A stretch of 6,073 nt of DNA from Sphingobacteriales bacterium (lineage in GTDB: Bacteria > Bacteroidota > Bacteroidia > Chitinophagales > Chitinophagaceae), in contig JAHEZF010000107.1 of the NCBI GenBank assembly GCA_023251215.1, forward strand, positions 1 through 6,073, given 5' to 3'. The position numbers and the translations under genes are program-made. The notes below the pieces were generated by a model. The model did not search any database. It had not been told where the DNA came from and saw only the letters and a list, made by a program, of their open reading frames with translations. The first letter of the stretch is position 1. Each line of letters starts with the position of its first letter. This document shows positions 1 through 6,073 of this stretch, in pieces.

Positions 1-48
1 TTTTTATTTTTACTATCATTTGGCAAACCTCATTTCCTATCTTGCAAT

Positions 49-708
49 ATGACCAAACAGGAACGTTATAATTTTATAATTGATTATTTCCAAAAACATT
101 CCCCGGAACCAGAAACAGAACTGATGTATGTTGACCCTTATGAATTATTGGTAGCTGTTATTTTGTCTGCCCAATGCACTGATAAAAGAGTGAACATAAC
201 GACTCCGGCTGTATTTGAGAAATATCCCGATATAAGATCATTGAGCAAAGCCACATTTGATGAATTGTTCCCTTTTATAAAAAGTATTTCTTATCCCAAC
301 AATAAAACAAAACACCTGATCGGCATGGCAAAAAAGGTGATGGAAAAATTCAATGGAAAAATTCCAATGACCGTAGAAGAATTAATGCAATTGCCGGGAG
401 TGGGAAGAAAAACAGCCAATGTGATCACTTCGGTCATTGATAAACAACCCAATTTTGCTGTGGATACACATGTTTTCAGAGTGAGTAAAAGAATTGGCCT
501 GGTTCCGCAAACGGCATCTACACCTTTTGCCGTTGAAAAAGAATTAATAAAAAATTTTCCGGTTGAGTTAATCCATAAAGCACATCACTGGCTCATTCTG
601 CATGGTCGTTATATCTGTGTAGCAAGAAATCCAAAATGCGATCAATGTGGACTCCGTCCGGCTTGTAAATATTTTCAACGTTTAAATTCCAAAACTTATT
701 TATCATAA
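49..708 (+). CDS. nth: Endonuclease III (DNA glycosylase/AP lyase)
   Basis: Bifunctional base-excision-repair enzyme that removes oxidised pyrimidines from DNA and cleaves the resulting abasic site by beta-elimination. The 219-residue product is close to the usual length (E. coli Nth is 211) and aligns from its first residues, which supports the ATG at 49. Visible landmarks are LSAQCTD at 39-45 (the DNA-inserting Gln is Q42), the helix-hairpin-helix LPGVGRK at 115-121 with the catalytic lysine K121, and VDTH at 138-141 with the catalytic aspartate D139. The 4Fe-4S loop is complete as C190-X6-C197-X2-C200-X5-C206. SYPNNKTKHL at 81-90 differs from the E. coli loop (GLYNSKAENI) but leaves the active site intact. 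There is no Shine-Dalgarno sequence before the start; the 48 upstream bases are AT-rich. No clear terminator follows. The next gene begins 189 bp downstream on the same strand and is probably transcribed separately. Confidence 0.97.
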   Translation: MTKQERYNFIIDYFQKHSPEPETELMYVDPYELLVAVILSAQCTDKRVNITTPAVFEKYPDIRSLSKATFDELFPFIKSISYPNNKTKHLIGMAKKVMEKFNGKIPMTVEELMQLPGVGRKTANVITSVIDKQPNFAVDTHVFRVSKRIGLVPQTASTPFAVEKELIKNFPVELIHKAHHWLILHGRYICVARNPKCDQCGLRPACKYFQRLNSKTYLS

Positions 709-803
709 CAAGTTGGTTATAAATTCTTCAGCTTGCTGTTATTTTTTCACCGATCACCAGATTGCTTTCACCTAAATCCCTATAGCAAACCAAGCTTATT
801 TAG

Positions 804-811
804 TAGCTTTG
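804..811 (+). promoter_or_regulatory. Possible Bacteroidota -7 promoter element (TAGCTTTG)
   Basis: TAGCTTTG matches the Bacteroidota sigma-A -7 consensus TAnnTTTG at every fixed position and lies about 85 bp before the ATG of the GAF-domain gene. No TTG of a -33 element is found at the usual 17-23 bp upstream; the nearest is at 762-764, about 39 bp away. The site could start transcription of the GAF gene with a leader of roughly 75-80 nt, but with only half of the promoter it may be a chance match. The rest of the 709-897 gap holds no ORF or RNA gene that I can see. Confidence 0.35.
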
Positions 812-897
812 TTTTTCATTTCAAAAAATAGAGATGCAATAGCCTCCGGTAGCTTATGAAAATGAAATTGTGCTGTTGGAATCAAAAATAAACTGAC

Positions 898-3312
898 ATG
901 GAAACAAGTTTACATCCTTTTGATGACACTGACATTAAAAGCCGCCTTTCTTTCCGTCCACTGGTAGAAGCGTTGAAAAAAAATCTGGCTGAGGGAAATC
1001 CCGGTATGCAAAAATTGTATGGTCGTGTGGTTGCAGAAATTGAATCACACCCTGAATTATTGCAGCCCATCACCGATCTTTCCATTCTGGAACCGCATAC
1101 TGAACTGATACAGGAATTACTGGCTTCCGTTTTCCCTCCTACTACACCTAATACTTTTTATGCCGTTGCTGTACCATTTAAATTTCAAACTGTTTATGCC
1201 TCCCGCCCTTTCAAAACTTTATTTCTTAAACCGGGCAGCATTGAGATCCATGTCCCTAATGAACAAGTAGAAAAAAGTCTTGATCAGGAAAGACTGGAGT
1301 TTGCCTGTGGTATGATCCTGAAAAAATTTTGTAGTTATAATTATACTCCTGATACAGCTCGTTCAGTTTTTCCTCATACTGACCCGCATACAAAATTGAC
1401 CAGGTACCTGGAACTACGCATTGATACCCGTTTCATTGATGTTAATCCAATTAATGAAATGCCTGCCTTACCGAAGGACATTATTTGCCAAACTACCCGG
1501 TGTATCAAAACAGTAGATGAATTAATGGAAGAAATCCCATTGGGAAAATTTGTTTTTGATGGTATCAGTGTTATTCGTGTGAATGATGTTACTGACCAGG
1601 AAGTGATCACACAAATGAAGAACAGCCTGCTCAACATTAATGCATTCGCTGATGCTTCTGTTTATACTGAATTAGAATCGCACATTCAAAGTCTCATTGG
1701 CTTGAAAGATATTAAGATCGGCATCACTCCTTTCTTCAAAGTGAACGGCCATTATGTTTATTCTGATCTGCACAATAGTAATAGTTTACTTTTTAAACAT
1801 TTTCATTCCATCGCAGACAAAGATGACGCAAGCGACTGTTGTAAACTTTTATTCAGGGAAAGTAATAGGCCCGTGATATTTCAAACATTAAATGAGCAGA
1901 CATTATCAGAAGTGGATTACCTGCAATACTATTACATGGAGGGTGGACGCAGCCTTATCATTTGTCCGCTAAAACAAAATGGTGAATTGCTGGGCATTCT
2001 TGAAATTGTTTCTGAAATTCCGGGCAAACTCACTCATACACATGTGACCAAAATTGAAGCTGCAATTCCTTTATTCACTCTTGGTCTGGAAAAATCTCTC
2101 GAAACTCTCGATAACCAGATTGATAAAGTGATCAAAGAACAATTCACTGCTGTGCAGCCGGCTGTTGAGTGGAAATTTACTGAAGTAGCGTTGAATTATA
2201 TTGTGAGCCGCCAGAAGCATGATGATGTGAAGATGGAAAAAATTAGTTTCACTGATGTATATCCTTTGTATGGCGCTATTGATATTCGCAACTCCTCCAC
2301 TGAACGTTCACATGCCATTCAACTGGATATGATAGAACAATTGGAAATGGCAAGAAAAGTATTGAAGAAAGCACAAGCTGATATGCCTTTTCCTTTGTTA
2401 CAGGAAATAGAATTCAAAGTAGATAAATATATCGCTTCCGCTACTGATGTATTGTTATCGGATGAAGAGATCGGCATTCATGATTTTTTGCAGGGACAAA
2501 TAGTATCCATCTTTAATCATATTCAAAGCACTCAGCCTTCTGTGGCCAAAGAAGTGGGACAATATTTTGCCAGCCTTGATCCACAGATCGGTATGATCTA
2601 TCATCATCGTAAAGAATACGAGCAAAGCATTGGCCGTATAAATGATACGCTGGCTCATTTTATTGATAAAGAGCAGGCCGCTGCGCAAAAAGTTTATCCG
2701 CATTATTTTGAACGTTATGTCACTGATGGCGTGGAGTTCAATATTTATATGGGCCAATCACTCACTCCCCGAAAAAAATTTGATGAGATCTACCTGCGCA
2801 ATATGAAGATGTGGCAATTATCTGTATTGGCAAAGGCAGCCAGAATAACACATAATCTTGAAAAGCATTTGCCGCATGCTTTGCTTACAACACAATTGAT
2901 ATTGGCACATAGCATTCCATTGTCCATTAGTTTCCGCACCGCAGAAAGAAAGTTTGATGTGGATGGTGCTTATAATATCCGTTATGAAATAATTAAAAAA
3001 CGTATTGATAAGGTTCGTATCAAAGAGACGAATGAAAGATTGACGCAACCGGGTAAGATTGGGATTGTTTATTCACAGGCTAAAGATGCTACTGAATACA
3101 TGGAATACATCGAATTTCTTCAGAATCAAAAACTGATAAAGCCTGGTGTAGAACAACTGGACCTGGAGGAATTACAAGGAGTAGTTGGATTAAAAGCATT
3201 GCGGGTAGAAGTGAATTTCGAGCATGAAGCAAAGATTGTCCCTGGGACTCCTTCCGGAGAAAGCAAAATAGAATTATCTAACACTACTACGCAGCAATTG
3301 ATTGGGAAATAG
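898..3312 (+). CDS. GAF-domain-containing protein of unknown function
   Basis: Complete 804-residue protein with no signal peptide and no membrane segment, so probably cytosolic. The start is fixed fairly well: an in-frame TAA lies at 889-891 and the ATG at 898 is the first one after it. There is no Shine-Dalgarno sequence, only an A-rich stretch. Residues about 255-400 look like a GAF domain, a small-ligand-binding or dimerising sensor fold. The clearest part is SLIICPLKQNGELLGILEI at 352-370, the typical late GAF strands. Residues 1-250 are mixed alpha/beta and match nothing I recognise. After the GAF part come a helical stretch (400-445), a block FTDVYPLYGAIDIRNSS at 451-467, a long helical region (475-600), the block TDGVEFNIYMGQS at 609-621, and a basic segment at 693-720. 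I recall similar blocks in uncharacterised Bacteroidota GAF proteins of this size, from memory only. No kinase, cyclase, GGDEF, EAL or DNA-binding motif is visible. A signalling or regulatory role is inference. The gene converges on the outer-membrane protein gene downstream. Confidence 0.85.
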   Translation: METSLHPFDDTDIKSRLSFRPLVEALKKNLAEGNPGMQKLYGRVVAEIESHPELLQPITDLSILEPHTELIQELLASVFPPTTPNTFYAVAVPFKFQTVYASRPFKTLFLKPGSIEIHVPNEQVEKSLDQERLEFACGMILKKFCSYNYTPDTARSVFPHTDPHTKLTRYLELRIDTRFIDVNPINEMPALPKDIICQTTRCIKTVDELMEEIPLGKFVFDGISVIRVNDVTDQEVITQMKNSLLNINAFADASVYTELESHIQSLIGLKDIKIGITPFFKVNGHYVYSDLHNSNSLLFKHFHSIADKDDASDCCKLLFRESNRPVIFQTLNEQTLSEVDYLQYYYMEGGRSLIICPLKQNGELLGILEIVSEIPGKLTHTHVTKIEAAIPLFTLGLEKSLETLDNQIDKVIKEQFTAVQPAVEWKFTEVALNYIVSRQKHDDVKMEKISFTDVYPLYGAIDIRNSSTERSHAIQLDMIEQLEMARKVLKKAQADMPFPLLQEIEFKVDKYIASATDVLLSDEEIGIHDFLQGQIVSIFNHIQSTQPSVAKEVGQYFASLDPQIGMIYHHRKEYEQSIGRINDTLAHFIDKEQAAAQKVYPHYFERYVTDGVEFNIYMGQSLTPRKKFDEIYLRNMKMWQLSVLAKAARITHNLEKHLPHALLTTQLILAHSIPLSISFRTAERKFDVDGAYNIRYEIIKKRIDKVRIKETNERLTQPGKIGIVYSQAKDATEYMEYIEFLQNQKLIKPGVEQLDLEELQGVVGLKALRVEVNFEHEAKIVPGTPSGESKIELSNTTTQQLIGK

Positions 3313-3318
3313 ATTCCA

Positions 3319-3368
3319 GGAAAATTATTGATGCTTCACTGACTCTCAACATCAGTATTTCCTTTTAT
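3319..3368 (+). terminator. Possible rho-independent terminator after the GAF gene
   Basis: In the 55-bp gap between the convergent genes, TATTGATG (3326-3333) can pair with CATCAGTA (3350-3357), including one G-T pair. GGAAA (3319-3323) can pair with TTTCC (3358-3362) after a 2-nt bulge. The loop is 16 nt and the stem is followed by TTTTAT at 3363-3368. The stem is AT-rich and bulged, so it is weak. On the opposite strand the hairpin lacks a T tract, so it would serve mainly the + strand gene. The T run touches the stop codon of the - strand gene. Confidence 0.35.
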
Positions 3369-6073
3369 CAAAACTGCCACCCAAACGTTACCAACGGTAA
3401 AGTTTCTTCATCAGAAACTGTTACGGATGCAGTGATCGCCACTCTGCGGAAAGGTGAGAACCAAAGTCCGCCACCATAACCTGTATGCCATTTGGAAGAG
3501 TTATCATTGCTCACCCACACTCTGCCCACATCATGAAAGAATAAAACTCCCATGGCGCCGGGGAAAAGATAAAAACGAAAATCAGCCACTTTAATACGCA
3601 TCTCCACATTATTATAGGCCATGCTCTTTCCGGCAAAGCGGTATTTGCGGAAACCTCTCAGGTTTTCTGTGCCACCGAGATATTGCGCTTCGAAAAATTC
3701 AAAGTCATTATTGAAATTGATGCCGCCGCCGAAACGTGTGGCCAATACAACACCTGCTTTTTTGGTGAAGCTCATATATAATGAGAGATCAGAATTAAGT
3801 TGCGTCAGATTATTGCTGAAATCATTCATCCCATTCAATACACGCAGCGTTGTTTGCCAGTTGATGCCTCTCACCGGCATGAGTTTGTTGTTACGGGCAT
3901 CAATGCCCACAGTAAGCTGACCTCCCAGCCACGATTTGCTTTTGGTAAGTGTGGCAAGGTTAAGGCCATTGGCGGGAGCATTCAGAATGTAACGGCTTTT
4001 ATTATCTGTTGAATCAAAACTGTAGAACTTATACAACGGTCCCCAGGTTATAGAGAATGCAGAACCCATTTTATGCCTTAGCGATAAACCCAATTCACTG
4101 ATGCTATAACGGGCCCTGTAATATTTTACTTTTTCCGGCTTTGTCTTATCAAAAACAGTTTCGTTACCATAACTGAAAAAGTTGGTTGTATTATTCGGGG
4201 CTTTGATATTAGCATCCAGCAAGAGGTCGGTTTTGCCAAATACATCAGCAAACTCTCCGTTGTATTTAAAAACATAGGCCTGGGTTGACAAGGAATGATT
4301 CACCGAAAACTGGTGCACTTGTGCAGACGGCGATTTGCGGAAACCTTGTTTCGTAAGCCTCAAAAAAGCTCCGAGATATAATCCGTCATCCGGATTAAAA
4401 TTCGCAGAGAGGAACGGCATCCGGGTATTGTATTTAAAATACTTCCAGTCAAATTCATTCACTGATGCTTTGTCGGATAATTTTTTTCTGAAATTATCCT
4501 TGCCGGTAAATTCATTATTCTCCGTATTCAGATCATACACCAGGGCTTTGCCGCCGGAAGAAGCATTGCTTTCAAATACGTCCTTACCAATACCCCCAAT
4601 GATACGGATCTTTATTTTATCGTTGTCGCCATTCATGATGAACTTGTCATCACCGCCCAGTCCATATAAACGTATTTCTTTGGTTACATTGGGGTCAAAC
4701 TTCCTGTTGTACAATTCATTTTTTACTTCGCCTTCTTTGTTGATCTTTTTTATTAAAACCAATACCGATCCGTCGTCGTTTCGGTTGATCTCGAATTGTT
4801 CTTTTTTATCGCTGCCGAATACATGGACTATTTTGGAAATAAACCGGTAATAGGTCATCATTTCATCGGCAAAATATTTTCTTCTTTCTTTCAGTTTCGC
4901 CACGATCTCATTTTTAGAAGCCATTTTCCTGATCTCCGGCGGTTGCTGGGTTAATGCTTTTTCAATTACTTCATCTGTCATTTTGGGTAAAAAATCTTCC
5001 ACGGCTTTTTTCCAATCTTCTTCATTCATTTCATTCAGAAAATTTCTGTCCAGATTTCTCGCTGTGAAATTATAAGTCTTGATATTCCGGGCATGAGGAC
5101 GGAAGCCTTGTATTTGCGGTGCCAGCCAGTTTTGTCTTGCAAAAGAGGGTACTATTCCTTCGCTGATAAAGAAAGGTTGGTCCCTGTCCCGCGGCAATGC
5201 CAGGAATTTTTTTCCGCTTCCTTTTTCTTCATCGGCCCATAGCCACTGGTCTTCATGACGGTCAAAATCCATCATGAACATATCCAGCAAGCGGGCATTC
5301 AAAAATGCTTTCTGATCAACGCTGTTGTCATTATCTTTTTTCAATGAAGTAAACATTTCATCCGTAGTGTTTGTTTTTTTAAATCCACCGGGAATTCTTT
5401 CTTCTATGAAATAAGCTTGATTGCCAAAATCTTTTCTGTATTTCCCCAACTGGGGATCATCTGCCACATACACAACCCGTGGATGTGAATTGGGTACCCC
5501 TGCTGCAGTGGCTAACGGAGGAACAGACAATGATGCATATGGATAAGAAGCGGAAACACCGTCTGAAATGAGTTCTTTTGCAAAAGTGACCCCTCTCAGT
5601 TCGGGAGGTAATGCGGCATCAGTTACACTTTTCGATACGGATCTTAATACATACTGATTGCCATTGGCATCTTCGAGGCGCAAAGATTTTGTTTGATGGC
5701 CGCCGCCTCTTCTTATAGGTGTCAATCCGCCGGATTCTTTGCTCAGATCAATGACGGGAACACGGATAGGTTGTGTCCATTCGTTGCGGTAATTTTTTCC
5801 CATCAGTAATTTTTTCAATCCTCCTGCATGCAGTTGAGTGGATGCAACAATGGTCATCGAATCAGGGAATGTTACTTTTTCTTTTTCTACAAATGCTTTT
5901 TGTGGCGGAGGAATGGTTTTAAGCGCTGTAGCAAATACGGGCTGCGAAAGATCGGCGCTGCCAACTGTATAAAATTTTACTTCCACTTTTCCATCTGTAC
6001 TTACTTCAATGGCGGCAAAACCATTCGCATTTTTAGCAAACACTGTGTTCTTTCCTTTTTTTACTCTCGATGT
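3368..6073 (-). CDS. Outer-membrane protein: phosphoesterase tail, kinase-like middle, Omp85/BamA-type barrel (5' end missing)
   Basis: Partial gene: the frame stays open to the right edge, so 901 C-terminal residues are visible (residue 1 is at 6073) and the true start lies outside. Residues 1-40 (VKKGKNTVFAKNANGFAAI at 4-22) resemble the end of calcineurin-like metallophosphatases that Bacteroidota fuse to barrels; the catalytic phosphoesterase part would be upstream. Residues 95-315 hold RRGGGHQTK (121-129), YFIEER (221-226), DFDRHEDQW (269-277) and PRDRDQPF (294-301), arranged like an atypical kinase fold. Residues 471-500 contain two RTX-like turns, GLGGDDKF and GGIGKDVF. From about 540 the sequence alternates like beta strands of a barrel. 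It includes LGGTENLRGF at 799-808, the Omp85 loop-6 RGF motif, and ends in FGWQF, with the terminal Phe expected of a BAM-inserted protein. POTRA repeats are not evident. The barrel is confident, the phosphoesterase link probable, and the kinase-like reading tentative. The product should sit in the outer membrane with the soluble part probably in the periplasm or at the surface; its substrate is unknown. Confidence 0.93.
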   Translation of the reverse strand, partial: TSRVKKGKNTVFAKNANGFAAIEVSTDGKVEVKFYTVGSADLSQPVFATALKTIPPPQKAFVEKEKVTFPDSMTIVASTQLHAGGLKKLLMGKNYRNEWTQPIRVPVIDLSKESGGLTPIRRGGGHQTKSLRLEDANGNQYVLRSVSKSVTDAALPPELRGVTFAKELISDGVSASYPYASLSVPPLATAAGVPNSHPRVVYVADDPQLGKYRKDFGNQAYFIEERIPGGFKKTNTTDEMFTSLKKDNDNSVDQKAFLNARLLDMFMMDFDRHEDQWLWADEEKGSGKKFLALPRDRDQPFFISEGIVPSFARQNWLAPQIQGFRPHARNIKTYNFTARNLDRNFLNEMNEEDWKKAVEDFLPKMTDEVIEKALTQQPPEIRKMASKNEIVAKLKERRKYFADEMMTYYRFISKIVHVFGSDKKEQFEINRNDDGSVLVLIKKINKEGEVKNELYNRKFDPNVTKEIRLYGLGGDDKFIMNGDNDKIKIRIIGGIGKDVFESNASSGGKALVYDLNTENNEFTGKDNFRKKLSDKASVNEFDWKYFKYNTRMPFLSANFNPDDGLYLGAFLRLTKQGFRKSPSAQVHQFSVNHSLSTQAYVFKYNGEFADVFGKTDLLLDANIKAPNNTTNFFSYGNETVFDKTKPEKVKYYRARYSISELGLSLRHKMGSAFSITWGPLYKFYSFDSTDNKSRYILNAPANGLNLATLTKSKSWLGGQLTVGIDARNNKLMPVRGINWQTTLRVLNGMNDFSNNLTQLNSDLSLYMSFTKKAGVVLATRFGGGINFNNDFEFFEAQYLGGTENLRGFRKYRFAGKSMAYNNVEMRIKVADFRFYLFPGAMGVLFFHDVGRVWVSNDNSSKWHTGYGGGLWFSPFRRVAITASVTVSDEETLPLVTFGWQF

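Noticed and set aside
14..22. TAtcaTTTG before nth as a -7 promoter element
   Set aside because: The spacing inside the motif is 3 nt instead of the 2 of TAnnTTTG, and no -33 region can be judged because the window begins just upstream.
705..740. Hairpin after nth (CAAG/CTTG) as a terminator
   Set aside because: The stem is only 4 bp with a long loop; the T-rich run at 741-747 is not adjacent to it.
1374..2757. Minus-strand open frames (1374-1637 and 2455-2757) inside the GAF gene
   Set aside because: Both are antisense to a long continuous coding frame with a recognisable GAF domain, and neither shows a known motif.
4335..4850. 171-codon + strand open frame
   Set aside because: It lies entirely antisense to the well-supported outer-membrane protein gene, in a stretch that codes for its RTX-like turns and early barrel. 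Its translation is Ser/Leu/Phe-rich with no recognisable domain, as expected of a shadow frame.

Overview
The window most likely comes from a member of the Bacteroidota, probably Chitinophagaceae or a relative. The evidence is moderate to low GC, starts without Shine-Dalgarno sequences, a TAnnTTTG-type -7 promoter element before the second gene, and two proteins of Bacteroidota type: a GAF-domain protein of about 800 residues and a metallophosphatase-tail/Omp85 barrel fusion. The lineage is inferred from these features, not from a database match.

There are three real genes. On the + strand, 49-708 is a complete endonuclease III gene (nth) with all catalytic and iron-sulfur residues. After a 189-bp gap, 898-3312 is a complete + strand gene for an 804-residue soluble protein with a central GAF-like domain and otherwise unknown function. 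On the - strand, 3368-6073 is the 3' part of a large gene that runs off the right edge. Its product is an outer-membrane protein ending in an Omp85/BamA-type barrel. The second and third genes converge, separated by 55 bp that hold a possible hairpin terminator.

Nothing shows that the three genes work together. nth is a DNA-repair housekeeping gene, the GAF protein looks like a cytosolic sensor or regulator, and the third gene is an envelope protein. The most interesting part is the middle of the third gene. It carries, in order, a glycine-rich turn, a DxDRHxDxW motif and a PRDRD motif, the layout of an atypical kinase-like fold (HipA/Fam20/CotH style). This lies between what looks like the tail of a calcineurin-like phosphoesterase and the outer-membrane barrel. 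A phosphoesterase plus kinase-like plus Omp85 protein would be unusual, but the kinase reading is inference from short motifs. No mobile element, CRISPR array, tRNA or rRNA was seen.
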